From: Pseudomonas bubulae
Lineage (GTDB): Bacteria; Pseudomonadota; Gammaproteobacteria; Pseudomonadales; Pseudomonadaceae
DNA length: 64,000 nucleotides
NCBI RefSeq assembly: GCF_900618535.1
Contig: NZ_UYJA01000004.1
Coordinates: forward strand, 372,001-436,000
Direction of reading: 5' to 3'
The notes under the pieces are model-generated. The model was not told the origin of the DNA. It made no database searches and saw only the letters and a program-made list of their open reading frames with translations. Both the position numbers and the translations under genes were made by a program. Positions 1 to 8,525 of the stretch are shown in pieces. Each line of letters opens with the position of its first letter. The first letter of the stretch is position 1.

Positions 1-297
1 GCCAACAAAAGCGTTGAGTGAGGAAATGCGGTGCACCAGGCCATTGTCGAGCAGGAAGTCCAAAGCCCGATAAACGGTAGGCGGCGCAGCGCGACGGCCA
101 TCCTGCTCGCTCAGTACTGCAAGAATGTCGTAGGCACCCAGCGGCTTGTGGCTTTGCCACACCAGCTCAAGCACCCGTCGACGCAAGGCGGTCAGGCGCA
201 GGCCCTTTTGCGCACACAAGGCATCGGCCTCGGTCAGGGCGCTATGGACACAATGAGAGTGGTCGTGGGGACGGCTGGCAAGCGGTGTTATAGGCAT
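1..297 (-). CDS. zur: Zinc uptake regulator Zur, partial (3' end outside window)
   Basis: This is a Fur-family, zinc-responsive repressor. Only the first 99 codons are inside the window; reading leftward from the ATG at 297 gives MPITPLASRPHDHSHCVHS, then the winged-helix part with VYRALDFLLDNGLVHRI, the usual Fur/Zur recognition-helix region. The N terminus is rich in His and Cys. It is divergent from znuA, the standard pseudomonad arrangement, in which znuC and znuB normally follow zur (outside this window). The C-terminal dimerisation and metal-site domain cannot be seen. The choice of Zur over Fur rests on the znuA neighbour and the partial sequence. Confidence 0.9.
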   Translation of the reverse strand, partial: MPITPLASRPHDHSHCVHSALTEADALCAQKGLRLTALRRRVLELVWQSHKPLGAYDILAVLSEQDGRRAAPPTVYRALDFLLDNGLVHRISSLNAFVG

Positions 298-323
298 GGG
301 CGGCGACGATTATTGAGAGAGAC

Positions 324-336
324 GTTATTATGTTAC
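324..336. promoter_or_regulatory. Possible Zur operator in the zur-znuA intergenic region
   Basis: The 57-base gap between the divergent zur and znuA starts contains the AT-rich element GTTATTATGTTAC. It resembles half-sites of proteobacterial Zur boxes (GTTAT...ATAAC), but the dyad is imperfect. The position suits a repressor of both genes. This is inference from pattern and context only. Confidence 0.35.
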
Positions 337-354
337 CTGTTTCAGCCATCATGA

Positions 355-1284
355 GTGCTTATCGTGCCCCGTCTTTTTTCCCTTTTTCTTGCTCTAAGCG
401 CCAGTTTGCTTGTGATCAGCCCGGCCCGGGCCGAGGTCAACGTGCTGACCAGCATCAAGCCCCTGCAACTGATTGCCGCTGCCGTGCAGGACGGCGTGGG
501 GCATCCGGAGGTGCTTTTACCGCCCAATGCCTCACCGCATAACTATGCGCTGCGCCCATCCGACGTACGGCGCGTGCAGTCAGCAGACCTTCTCTACTGG
601 ATCGGTCCGGACATGGAAGGGTTTCTGCCACGAGTGATCAAGGGCCGCACCCTGCCATCGGTTACGGTACAAACCCTGCCGGGCTTGAAATTGCGTCATT
701 TCGCCGAAGATAGCCATTCGCACGAAGAAGATGCCGCCGAACATGATCACGATCATCGTCCCGGCACCCTGGATGCACACTTGTGGCTGGCTCCGGACAA
801 TGCGCGGGTGATCGCCGCGAAAATGGCGGCGGACCTGAGTGAAAAAGACCCTGCCAATGCGACCAGGTATCAAAGCAATCTCAAGGCCTTCAATGAACGC
901 CTGGATGCGTTGAATGCGCGCCTCAAAACGCGACTGGCCGGGATTGCCGACAAACCGTTCTTCGTCTTCCACGAAGGCTACGACTATTTTGAAAGCGCTT
1001 ACGGCATCAAGCACACGGGAACCTTCAGTGTGGCTTCGGAAGTTCAGCCGGGCGCCCAGCACGTAGCCGCCATGCGTAAGCGTCTGCAGGAAGTGGGCAA
1101 GACCTGTGTATTCAGCGATCCGCCGCTGCGTCCGCGCCTGGCGGACACCCTGACAGCCGGGTTGCCGGTCAAGTTGGCGGAGCTGGATGCCCTGGGCGGC
1201 TACACCCCTGCGACGGCGCAGGGGTATGAGCAGTTGCTGGAAAAACTCGGCAATGACCTGGCGGGGTGTCTGGAAAGCTTGTAA
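355..1284 (+). CDS. znuA: Zinc ABC transporter periplasmic-binding protein ZnuA
   Basis: This is the high-affinity zinc-capturing component that delivers Zn(II) to the ZnuBC permease. The 309-residue reading has a signal peptide (LFSLFLALSASLLVISPARA) and the cluster A-1 family core (VLTSIKPLQLIAAAV, NASPHNYALRPSD). A short His/Glu/Asp-rich loop (HSHEEDAAEHDHDH) lies near residues 120-135, typical of ZnuA, and conserved histidines follow in HLWLAPDN and FVFHEGYDYF. The start is uncertain: GTG at 355 and GTG at 364 are in frame, whereas the ATGs at 330 and 351 are in another frame. It is divergent from zur and probably Zur-repressed. Confidence 0.93.
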   Translation: MLIVPRLFSLFLALSASLLVISPARAEVNVLTSIKPLQLIAAAVQDGVGHPEVLLPPNASPHNYALRPSDVRRVQSADLLYWIGPDMEGFLPRVIKGRTLPSVTVQTLPGLKLRHFAEDSHSHEEDAAEHDHDHRPGTLDAHLWLAPDNARVIAAKMAADLSEKDPANATRYQSNLKAFNERLDALNARLKTRLAGIADKPFFVFHEGYDYFESAYGIKHTGTFSVASEVQPGAQHVAAMRKRLQEVGKTCVFSDPPLRPRLADTLTAGLPVKLAELDALGGYTPATAQGYEQLLEKLGNDLAGCLESL

Positions 1285-1339
1285 GCCGACTCCCACAGAT
1301 TGTGTGACATTCACAAAAGTTGCGGCTTGCCAGAACCTC

Positions 1340-1426
1340 TGTGGGAGCGGGCTTGCTCGCGATTGGATCGACGCGGTTGTTCAGATACACCGCGTCGCTA
1401 CAATCGCGAACAAGCCCGCTCCCACA
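1340..1426. repeat. REPIN-type inverted repeat, copy 1
   Basis: Two inverted REP arms (TGTGGGAGCGGGCTTGCTCG and its complement, with one mismatch, at the right end) flank a spacer containing an internal dyad around ACGCGG...CCGCGT. It lies between the convergent ends of znuA and thrB. The same arm recurs elsewhere in the window. Confidence 0.9.
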
Positions 1427-1443
1427 ATTGATTTCAGTGTTTG

Positions 1444-2394
1444 TTACAACGCGAACGGCAGCTGTACGGTCACCGTCTGACGCAAAGCCAGGCGTTTTTC
1501 AAACTCGCCCGGATCATGAATCAGCACGTCCTGACCGGCAAAGGTCTGGGCTGCGATCAGGCGCGACAGCCAGAACCGCACGCAAGCAACGCGCAACAGG
1601 GTTGGCCACAACTCGGCCTCGGCGGCAGTGAACGGACGCAGGGCGGCATAGGCGCCCAGCAGCGCACGGGCGCGGGGAGCATCGATCTGACCGTCTTCGT
1701 CTGCACACCAGTCATTCAGGGCAATGGCCACGTCGTACAGCATCGGGCCCGAGCAGGCGTTGTAAAAATCGATCAGCCCGGTCAGATGAGTGCCTTCAAA
1801 CATCGCGTTATCACGAAACAGGTCGCCATGCAGGTTCGCCCGGGGCAGTGCCAGAATCTGCGCCTTGCGCTCAGTAATTTCCTGCAGCGCCTTTTGCAGC
1901 AAATCTGCTGAATCAGGCGACAAACCAGCCATCAAGGCAGGACCTTCAGCCAGCATCCAGTCCAGGCCGCGGTCTGTCTTGCGTTCCAGTACGTTGTTGC
2001 GGGTCGCGGTATGCAAGTGGCCGAGCAGTTCCCCAACCTGGGCGCAATGCTGGGCGTTGGCCTCACGAATATGCTTGCCCGCCAGGCGCGGCTGCAGCAG
2101 CGCCGGCTTGCCCTTGAGTTCGCGCAGGGCCTGGCCGTCAACGGTGCGCAAGGCGAATGGCACCGGCAGGTCGGCGTCATGCAGCACATCCAGCAGCTCG
2201 ATAAAGAACGGCATCTCTTTGACCGGCCCACGCTCAACCAGGGTCAGGACAAATTCACCGCGCTCCAGGCTGATGAAGTAGTTGGTATTTTCGCTGCCCG
2301 CAGCAATCCCCTGGAAATCGAGCAAACGGCCGAGTTCATAAGGCGCAAGGAAGGTTTCCAACTCGCTGCGAGTCAGTGGGGTGAATACAGACAT
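1444..2394 (-). CDS. thrB: Homoserine kinase (ThrB, choline-kinase-like type)
   Basis: The enzyme phosphorylates homoserine in threonine biosynthesis. The 316-residue product belongs to the APH/choline-kinase fold form of homoserine kinase used by Pseudomonas, not the GHMP-kinase form of E. coli. Visible motifs are the N terminus MSVFTPLTRSELETFLAPY, the catalytic loop ANLHGDLFRDN (kinase HGDxxxxN), and the metal-binding LTGLIDFYNAC. It lies 56 bases downstream of the DUF2782 gene on the same strand, a conserved pseudomonad pair, so the two are probably cotranscribed. Confidence 0.93.
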   Translation of the reverse strand: MSVFTPLTRSELETFLAPYELGRLLDFQGIAAGSENTNYFISLERGEFVLTLVERGPVKEMPFFIELLDVLHDADLPVPFALRTVDGQALRELKGKPALLQPRLAGKHIREANAQHCAQVGELLGHLHTATRNNVLERKTDRGLDWMLAEGPALMAGLSPDSADLLQKALQEITERKAQILALPRANLHGDLFRDNAMFEGTHLTGLIDFYNACSGPMLYDVAIALNDWCADEDGQIDAPRARALLGAYAALRPFTAAEAELWPTLLRVACVRFWLSRLIAAQTFAGQDVLIHDPGEFEKRLALRQTVTVQLPFAL

Positions 2395-2450
2395 GATTTA
2401 AATTGCCAGTACGGGCGCCGCGCAAGGCGGCGCCAATTAAAGTTAAGACG

Positions 2451-2741
2451 CTACTTCCATTCGAAGATTTTCCACGAAGGAATCAGCATATCCGGCTGGT
2501 CGGAACGGATGTAATTGGCATCAGTACCATCAGCCCGTACCAGGAAGTACGGTTTGCCCCCTTTTGGGGTGACCTTGATGGCGTACAGGAAACCGTTTTG
2601 ACGGTACTCCTGAATGGTTTTATCGCCTTCCGTGCGAATGGTTACATCTGGATCGGCGGTGACTGCTTCATCTGCTGCGAAGGTTACCAGCGGAGTGAAT
2701 GCAAACAAACCGGTCAGCAACAGGCGATTGAGTGTGCGCAT
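2451..2741 (-). CDS. DUF2782 family small exported protein
   Basis: This 96-residue protein has a cleavable signal peptide (MRTLNRLLLTGLFAFTPLVTFA) followed by a short beta-rich domain with DKTIQEYRQNGFLYAIKVTPKGG and a C-terminal IPSWKIFEWK. This is the pattern of the DUF2782 family, whose function is unknown. It is divergent from polA and upstream of thrB. The start ATG at 2741 follows an AAGG-type ribosome-binding site. Family membership is from recall of the motif; no biochemical role can be assigned. Confidence 0.85.
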   Translation of the reverse strand: MRTLNRLLLTGLFAFTPLVTFAADEAVTADPDVTIRTEGDKTIQEYRQNGFLYAIKVTPKGGKPYFLVRADGTDANYIRSDQPDMLIPSWKIFEWK

Positions 2742-2815
2742 GATAACCTTGTCCCTTTGTCGTCATTGGTCCGGACATTCTAGCGCCGGACTCGCCGAAA
2801 AGGTTGATCCTGCTC

Positions 2816-5584
2816 ATGAGCCAAGCTCCCCTCGTCCTGGTGGACGGTTCTTCATATCTGTACCGCGCCTTCCACGCGCTGCCGCCGCTGACTACGTCCA
2901 AAGGGCTGCCGACAGGCGCCGTGAAGGGCGTATTGAACATGCTCAAAAGCCTGCGCAAGCAGTATCCGGACAGCCCGTTCGCGGTGGTTTTCGATGCCAA
3001 GGGCGGGACATTTCGCGATGACATGTACGCCGAGTACAAGGCCAACCGCCCGAGCATGCCCGATGACATGCGGGTGCAAATCGAGCCATTGCACGCCAGT
3101 GTGATTGCGCTGGGTTTCCCCTTGCTGTGCGTTGAAGGCGTGGAGGCCGATGATGTCATCGGCACGCTGGCCCGCAGCAGCGCCGCGGCAGACCGACCAG
3201 TGGTCATCTCCACCGGTGACAAGGACATGGCCCAGCTGGTTGATGGCCACATCACGCTGGTTAACACCATGACCGGCAGCGTGATGGACATTGAGGGCGT
3301 TAAAGAGAAATTTGGCGTATCGCCCGAGCAGATCATCGACTACCTCGCGCTGATGGGCGATTCGTCTGACAACATTCCAGGCGTACCTGGTATTGGTCCC
3401 AAGACAGCGTCCGGCTTGCTGGTGGGTGTAGGCGGTGGTTTGGTCGATCTGTACGAAAAGCTCGATATCGTGCCGACCCTGCCCATTCGCGGCGCCAAAA
3501 ACTTGCCTGCCAAACTCGAAGAACATCGCGAAATGGCGTTTTTGTCCTATCAATTGGCGACGATCAAGATCGATGTGCCGCTGGATATCGGCCTGGAAGA
3601 CTTGCACCTCAAGGCGCCTGACTGCGAAAAGTTGATTGAGCTGTACACCGAACTTGAGTTCAAAAGCTGGATTGCCGAAGTTGAGCGCGAGGCCAAGCGT
3701 GCCGGGCAGGTGATTGTGCATGAGGCTCCTGAAGCGCCCGCCGAAGCGGAGCAACAGTACGAGACCATCCTCGATCAGGCTCGCTTTGATGTATGGCTAA
3801 AAAAACTCAACGACGCCAAATTGATTGCCTTTGATACCGAAACCACCGGCCTGGACGCGCAGCAAGCGCAGCTGGTGGGCCTGTCGTTCGCGGTCAAGCC
3901 TGGCGAAGCGGCTTACATTCCATTGACCCATTCCTACATGGGCGTACCCGAGCAACTGGATCGCGACACGGTATTGCGTGCCCTCAAGCCGCTGCTGGAA
4001 GACCCGAGCAAAGCCAAGGTCGGACAACACGCCAAGTACGACATGAATATTCTGGCCAACTGCGCCATCGGTGGCGATCAATCCTGCGGGATCATGGTTC
4101 AGGGCGTTGCCTTCGACACCATGCTTGAGTCCTATGTGCTCGACTCCACGGGCAGCCGCCACGATATGGACAGCCTGGCCCTCAAGTACCTGGGCCACAC
4201 CACCACCAGCTTCCAGGACATTGCCGGCAAGGGCGTCAAGCAACTGACCTTCGACCAGATTTCCCTGGAGCAGGCCGGCCCGTATGCGGCCGAAGATGCC
4301 GACGTGACCTTGCGTTTGCACCATGTACTGCACGAAAAACTCGCAGCGATCCCTAGCCTCAACAGCGTATTGACGGACATCGAGATGCCGCTGGTGCCGG
4401 TACTGGCGCGTATTGAACGTCAGGGCGCGCTGGTGGATGCCAACCTGCTGGGTATCCAGAGTGTTGAGCTGGGTGACAAGCTGGTTGCGCTTGAGCGTGA
4501 GGCTTTTGCCATTGCCGGTGAGGAGTTCAACCTGAGCTCACCCAAGCAACTGGGTGTGATCCTGTATGAAAAACTCGGTCTGCCAATCATCAGCAAAACG
4601 GCCAAAGGCCAGCCTTCGACTGCCGAAGCCGTGCTGGCGGAACTGGCCGAGCAGGACTTCCCGCTACCCAAGGTGCTGATGCAGTACCGCTCCATGAGCA
4701 AGCTGAAAAGCACCTACACCGATCGCCTGCCTGAGCAGATCAACCCGCGTACGGGCCGTATCCACACCTCCTACCACCAGGCCGTCACGGCGACCGGTCG
4801 TTTGTCTTCAAGTGATCCAAACTTGCAGAACATTCCGATCCGTACCGCCGAAGGTCGTCGGATCCGTCAGGCCTTTGTGGCCCCTAAAGGCTACAAACTG
4901 CTGGCGGCCGACTACTCGCAAATCGAGCTGCGGATCATGGCCCACCTGGCCAAGGACGAAGGTTTGCTGCATGCCTTCCGCAACAATCTGGACGTGCACA
5001 GCGCCACCGCTGCCGAGGTGTTCGGGGTTGATCTGGCGGACGTCACCACCGACCAGCGCCGCAGTGCCAAGGCCATCAACTTCGGCCTGATCTACGGCAT
5101 GAGCGCCTTTGGCCTGGCCAAACAGATCGGCGTCGACCGCAAACAGTCGCAAGCCTATATCGACCGTTATTTCGCACGTTACCCGGGCGTGCTGGACTAC
5201 ATGGAGCGCACGCGCACCCAGGCTGCCGAGCAAGGCTATGTCGAGACCATTTTCGGTCGTCGCTTGTACCTGCCGGAAATCAACGCGAAAAACCCGGCGC
5301 TGCGCAAAGGCGCCGAACGCACGGCAATCAACGCACCGATGCAGGGCACGGCAGCCGATATCATCAAAAAAGCCATGGTGTCTGTGGATAACTGGCTCAG
5401 CGCCTCAGGCCTCGATGCCCGCGTCATCCTGCAGGTACACGATGAACTGGTGCTAGAAGTGCGCGAAGACCTGGTGGACCAGGTGCGTGATGAAGTGCGG
5501 ATACACATGAGCGAAGCGGCGAAGCTGGATGTGCCGCTAGTGGTTGAAGTAGGCGTGGGCAACAACTGGGATGAAGCGCATTAA
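2816..5584 (+). CDS. polA: DNA polymerase I
   Basis: This is the repair and Okazaki-fragment-processing polymerase. The 922 residues contain all three domains. The N-terminal 5'-3' exonuclease includes [19 protein letters not shown] and [12 protein letters not shown]. The 3'-5' proofreading domain keeps its catalytic DTETTGLD and [12 protein letters not shown] motifs, so proofreading looks intact. The family A polymerase domain has [30 protein letters not shown] and [12 protein letters not shown] at 2816 matches the family N terminus ([13 protein letters not shown]). A REPIN and then the ersA sRNA gene follow, the same order as spf behind polA in enterobacteria. Confidence 0.98.
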   Translation: MSQAPLVLVDGSSYLYRAFHALPPLTTSKGLPTGAVKGVLNMLKSLRKQYPDSPFAVVFDAKGGTFRDDMYAEYKANRPSMPDDMRVQIEPLHASVIALGFPLLCVEGVEADDVIGTLARSSAAADRPVVISTGDKDMAQLVDGHITLVNTMTGSVMDIEGVKEKFGVSPEQIIDYLALMGDSSDNIPGVPGIGPKTASGLLVGVGGGLVDLYEKLDIVPTLPIRGAKNLPAKLEEHREMAFLSYQLATIKIDVPLDIGLEDLHLKAPDCEKLIELYTELEFKSWIAEVEREAKRAGQVIVHEAPEAPAEAEQQYETILDQARFDVWLKKLNDAKLIAFDTETTGLDAQQAQLVGLSFAVKPGEAAYIPLTHSYMGVPEQLDRDTVLRALKPLLEDPSKAKVGQHAKYDMNILANCAIGGDQSCGIMVQGVAFDTMLESYVLDSTGSRHDMDSLALKYLGHTTTSFQDIAGKGVKQLTFDQISLEQAGPYAAEDADVTLRLHHVLHEKLAAIPSLNSVLTDIEMPLVPVLARIERQGALVDANLLGIQSVELGDKLVALEREAFAIAGEEFNLSSPKQLGVILYEKLGLPIISKTAKGQPSTAEAVLAELAEQDFPLPKVLMQYRSMSKLKSTYTDRLPEQINPRTGRIHTSYHQAVTATGRLSSSDPNLQNIPIRTAEGRRIRQAFVAPKGYKLLAADYSQIELRIMAHLAKDEGLLHAFRNNLDVHSATAAEVFGVDLADVTTDQRRSAKAINFGLIYGMSAFGLAKQIGVDRKQSQAYIDRYFARYPGVLDYMERTRTQAAEQGYVETIFGRRLYLPEINAKNPALRKGAERTAINAPMQGTAADIIKKAMVSVDNWLSASGLDARVILQVHDELVLEVREDLVDQVRDEVRIHMSEAAKLDVPLVVEVGVGNNWDEAH

Positions 5585-5592
5585 TGAGGGAA

Positions 5593-5679
5593 TGTGGGAG
5601 CGGGCTTGCTCGCGATGCAGGCGACGCGGTCTGTCGCAATGACCGCGTTGATGCCATCGCGAGCAAGCCCGCTCCCACA
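5593..5679. repeat. REPIN-type inverted repeat, copy 2
   Basis: The element starts nine bases after the polA stop. The arms TGTGGGAGCGGGCTTGCTCG and complement are perfect, and the spacer has an internal GACGCGGT...ACCGCGTT dyad. It probably forms a long hairpin at the 3' end of the polA transcript and separates polA from the ersA promoter. Confidence 0.92.
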
Positions 5680-5738
5680 CTAAAAATTTATTGCTGCTGC
5701 AGAGACCGGGCTTATTCCAAAGAGTTTTTAAGCTCCCG

Positions 5739-5766
5739 GAACTAAATCTGCCAACACCACTCAGAT
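5739..5766 (+). promoter_or_regulatory. Sigma-22 (AlgU/RpoE-type) promoter of ersA
   Basis: GAACTA (5739-5744), then 16 bases, then TCAGAT (5761-5766) matches the AlgU consensus GAACTT-N16/17-TCTGA closely. It sits just upstream of the sRNA body. P. aeruginosa ErsA is known to be AlgU-dependent, so this is the expected promoter. Confidence 0.8.
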
Positions 5767-5771
5767 TTATT

Positions 5772-5903
5772 GAATGGGTGGTGAAGCCCTTCAAAGCTCC
5801 TAATGTTGTGTTAAGTGTTGGCAGATACCTGAACCCCGCCCTAGCGGTTCAGTACTTGAACCCCGGACCTCCTTCCCCCCATGCGAAGTCCGGGTTTTTT
5901 TTT
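5772..5903 (+). ncRNA. ersA: ErsA small regulatory RNA (Spot 42-like locus)
   Basis: The polA-engB interval in pseudomonads carries ErsA, a Hfq-dependent sRNA of about 132 nt that acts by base pairing on envelope and exopolysaccharide targets such as algC. From about six bases after the sigma-22 -10 box to the end of the T run is 132 nt. The body contains a C/U-rich single-stranded stretch near 5869-5880 (CTCCTTCCCCCC-type) within the terminator loop, and a strong Rho-independent terminator. The start base is estimated from the promoter, not measured. Assignment rests on synteny, promoter type and length. Confidence 0.85.
5862..5903 (+). terminator. Rho-independent terminator of ersA
   Basis: The stem CCCGGAC (5862-5868) pairs with GTCCGGG (5888-5894) and is followed by nine T. 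It lies 12 bases before the convergent engB stop. Confidence 0.92.
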
Positions 5904-5915
5904 GCCTGCGATTTG

Positions 5916-6566
5916 TTACTCGTCAGCTTCAACCAGTTCTTCGCCTTTGTTCGGCAATTCCATCCAGCGTGCCAGCACGGTGTACGCCTCTTCCAGGCCC
6001 ATGCGCTTTGGCGTGGAGAACAACTGGATGGTGACGGCATCGCCCCATTGCTTGCGAATGTCCGACTGGATTTTAAGCAGCGTATTTTTTGCAGCGCCGT
6101 ACGTCAGTTTGTCGGCTTTGGTCAGCAAAATGTGCATAGGCATGCCGCTGGACACGGTCCAATCAAGCATCAAAAGGTCGAAATCGGTCATTGGATGACG
6201 GATATCCATCATCAAGATCACACCCTTGAGGCTTTCACGGCTGCCGAAATATGCTTCAAGGTGGCGCTGCCAGTGCAATTTCAGCGGGATCGGCACCTTG
6301 GCATAACCGTAACCTGGCAAGTCGACCAGGCGACGTTCTTCGTCCAGTTGGAAGAAGTTCAGCAACTGAGTGCGGCCCGGAGTTTTCGACGTGCGCGCCA
6401 GGCTGGCGTGGGTCAAAGTGTTGAGTGCACTGGACTTGCCGGCGTTGGAGCGCCCGGCAAACGCGACTTCGTAGCCTTCGTCATCGGGGCATTGATCGAC
6501 TTTGGCAGCGCTGAGCATGAAGGTGGCCTGTTGGCACAGACCGAGAATGGGGTTCTTGAGTTGCAT
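5916..6566 (-). CDS. engB: Ribosome biogenesis GTPase EngB (YihA/YsxC)
   Basis: This is an essential GTPase implicated in 50S subunit assembly. The 216 residues show the G1 P-loop GRSNAGKSS (38-46), the G3 motif [12 protein letters not shown] and the G4 motif LLTKADKL, matching the TRAFAC EngB family. The length is normal. It is convergent with polA/ersA. The upstream side faces the degraded cytochrome gene and the c4 cytochrome gene, the order known from P. aeruginosa. Confidence 0.95.
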   Translation of the reverse strand: MQLKNPILGLCQQATFMLSAAKVDQCPDDEGYEVAFAGRSNAGKSSALNTLTHASLARTSKTPGRTQLLNFFQLDEERRLVDLPGYGYAKVPIPLKLHWQRHLEAYFGSRESLKGVILMMDIRHPMTDFDLLMLDWTVSSGMPMHILLTKADKLTYGAAKNTLLKIQSDIRKQWGDAVTIQLFSTPKRMGLEEAYTVLARWMELPNKGEELVEADE

Positions 6567-6756
6567 GGGATTTCCGATGTGAGCGGCGTCAGGAATGGAC
6601 GCGGCGAGCGTGTCGTTTCCGTTTCAGTGACGCCAGTATATAATGCCGCAGATTTTGTGTGCGCTTTGTCCCAGCGTAGGATGAAGAACACGGGAGCAAA
6701 AAACCCAGGTTGCGCATTAGAACGCAGCAGGCTCCCAACCCTGAAAAGGTCGTTTT

Positions 6757-7004
6757 ATGACTGCTGGTGACGGTGTCTTGATGCCACGTTACAGCATTCA
6801 GGCTACACAGGATCCGGAAGCCGTGTACAACCGCGTTTGTATTGTCTGCCATGCTGGTCAGCTAATAGGCCAAGGTAAGAGCAAGGTATGTAGGCGCTGG
6901 TACGACATGTGACCCAGGGTTTCAAGGCGATGCCGCCGCGTGGTTTGTGCATGGACTGCAGTGTCGAGGATTACCGAACTGTCCTACAGTGGATAAGCGA
7001 GTGA
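6757..7004 (+). pseudogene. Degraded c5-type monohaem cytochrome gene
   Basis: The ATG at 6757 opens a frame reading QDPEAVYNRVCIVCHAGQL, a clear CxxCH haem site, but it stops at a TGA near 6909. The missing end is found in another frame: from about 6892 to the TGA at 7004 the sequence encodes RHVTQGFKAMPPRGLCMDC and then SVEDYRTVLQWISE, the expected C terminus with its Met ligand region and Cys pair. The join lacks the segment normally between them, and the signal peptide also looks eroded (MTAGDGVLMPRYSIQA, not a hydrophobic leader). Intact relatives encode about 95-100 residues and sit in the same place before the c4 gene. I infer an inactivated gene. Confidence 0.8.
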
Positions 7005-7050
7005 GCCCGGCCCATAACTCTTTAACCCTTAGCCGTAGTTGGATTAGCTG

Positions 7051-7671
7051 ATGAACAAATTACTCGTGAGTCTGCTGTTGACCTTGGGCGTCAGCGGTAT
7101 TGCCCAGGCTGCTAGCACCGCTGTGGTAGGTGATGCTGCTGCAGGTCAGGCAAAAACCGCTGTATGTGGCGCTTGTCACGGTCCGGACGGCAATAGCATG
7201 GCCCCAAACTTCCCCAAGCTGGCCGGGCAAGGTGATCGCTACCTGCTCAAGCAGTTGCATGAAATCAAGGACGGCAAGCGTCAGGTGCTGGAAATGACCG
7301 GCCTGCTGGCGAACCTGAACGATCAGGACCTTGCCGACATCGCGGCCTACTACTCAAGCCAGAAAGGTTCGGTTGGCGCTGCTGACCCGGCCCTGGTAGC
7401 CCAGGGTGAGGCCCTGTTCCGTGGTGGCAACCTTGAGAAAGGCATGCCAGCGTGCATCGGCTGCCACTCGCCAGACGGCCAGGGCCTTGCCGCTGCCGGT
7501 TTCCCGCACCTGGGCGGCCAGCACGCCAGCTATATCGAGAAACAGCTGACAGACTTCCGTGAAGGCGACCGCACCAACGATGGTGACTCGATGATCATGC
7601 GCGGCATCGCGGCCAAAATGAGCAACAAGGACATCAAGGCGCTGGCCAGCTATATTCAAGGCCTGCACTAA
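7051..7671 (+). CDS. cc4: Dihaem cytochrome c4
   Basis: This is a periplasmic two-haem electron carrier that donates to terminal oxidases. The 206-residue precursor has the signal MNKLLVSLLLTLGVSGIAQA and two CxxCH haem sites, CGACH (39-43) and CIGCH (135-139), in duplicated domains each with the GPDGNS/SPDGQG signature and a downstream Met region (ILEMTGLL-like, MIMRGIA). The length is normal for c4. It follows the broken c5-type gene and ends before a strong terminator, so it is probably now expressed alone. Confidence 0.95.
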   Translation: MNKLLVSLLLTLGVSGIAQAASTAVVGDAAAGQAKTAVCGACHGPDGNSMAPNFPKLAGQGDRYLLKQLHEIKDGKRQVLEMTGLLANLNDQDLADIAAYYSSQKGSVGAADPALVAQGEALFRGGNLEKGMPACIGCHSPDGQGLAAAGFPHLGGQHASYIEKQLTDFREGDRTNDGDSMIMRGIAAKMSNKDIKALASYIQGLH

Positions 7672-7749
7672 GGTCTGTACGGTCGGCGGGGCCAGGTCTT
7701 GAAACCAGAGGTCACGTTAACGATCGTTTAATCCTTGAATGTGAACCTC

Positions 7750-7774
7750 AAAGGGCAGCTTCGGCTGCCCTTTT
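7750..7774 (+). terminator. Rho-independent terminator after cytochrome c4
   Basis: AAAGGGCAGC (7750-7759) and GCTGCCCTTTT pair around a TTCG tetraloop and end in four T. It lies about 80 bases after the c4 stop and 100 bases before dsbA. Confidence 0.9.
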
Positions 7775-7871
7775 GCATCGCGTCTACAGTTACACTATCG
7801 AACTCAAGCCAGCATGGACCTGTCTGAATACAGGTCACGTTGATATGACCTTATCTGTCCAGGAGTAAAGC

Positions 7872-8510
7872 ATGCGTAATCTGATTCTCAGCGCCGCTCT
7901 CGTCAGTGCCAGCCTGTTTGGCATGACCGCTCAAGCTGCCGAGCCGCTTGAAGCGGGCAAACAATATGTAGAGCTGAGCAGCGCCGTTCCGGTTGCCGTG
8001 CCTGGCAAGATCGAAGTGGTCGAGCTGTTCTGGTATGGCTGCCCGCATTGCTTTGCATTCGAGCCAACCATCAATCCCTGGGTAGAAAAACTGCCCGCCG
8101 ACGTGAGCTTCGTGCGTATCCCTGCCATGTTTGGCGGGATCTGGAATGTTCATGGCCAATTGTTCATCACCCTTGAAGCCATGGGCGTTGAAAACAAGGT
8201 TCACAAAGCCGTGTTCCAGGCCATCCACGACGGCAAGAAGCTGGCAACCCCAGAAGAAATGGCTGATTTCCTGGCCGGTGAAGGCATCGATAAAGACAAG
8301 TTCCTGAGCACTTACAACTCGTTCGCCGTCAAAGGCAAAGTTGAAGACGCCAAGAAGAAGGCACAGGCCTATCAAATCTCCGGCGTACCGACCATGGTCG
8401 TCAACGGCAAGTACCGCTTCGACCTGGGCACTGCCGGTGGCCCTGAAGGCGCTTTGAGCGTGGCTGACCAGCTGATCGCCAAAGAGCGCGCAGCGGGCGC
8501 AAAAAACTAA
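7872..8510 (+). CDS. dsbA: Thiol:disulfide interchange protein DsbA
   Basis: This is the periplasmic oxidant that introduces disulfides into exported proteins and is recycled by DsbB. The 212 residues carry a signal peptide (LILSAALVSASLFGMTAQA), the thioredoxin-fold active site CPHC (57-60) in FWYGCPHCFAF, and the cis-proline loop ISGVPTMVVNGKYR. A good AGGAG site precedes the ATG (CCAGGAGTAAAGCATG). Its position between cytochrome c4 and the endonuclease/phosphatase-family gene is conserved in Pseudomonas. Confidence 0.97.
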   Translation: MRNLILSAALVSASLFGMTAQAAEPLEAGKQYVELSSAVPVAVPGKIEVVELFWYGCPHCFAFEPTINPWVEKLPADVSFVRIPAMFGGIWNVHGQLFITLEAMGVENKVHKAVFQAIHDGKKLATPEEMADFLAGEGIDKDKFLSTYNSFAVKGKVEDAKKKAQAYQISGVPTMVVNGKYRFDLGTAGGPEGALSVADQLIAKERAAGAKN

Positions 8511-8525
8511 GCGGCGCCCTCGCCC

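Noticed and set aside
2852-3754. 300-codon open frame antisense to polA
   Set aside because: It is a shadow of the GC-rich polA coding sequence, with no ribosome site and no recognisable product. Similar antisense frames over gltP, ilvA, serA, trpB and thyA were dropped for the same reason.
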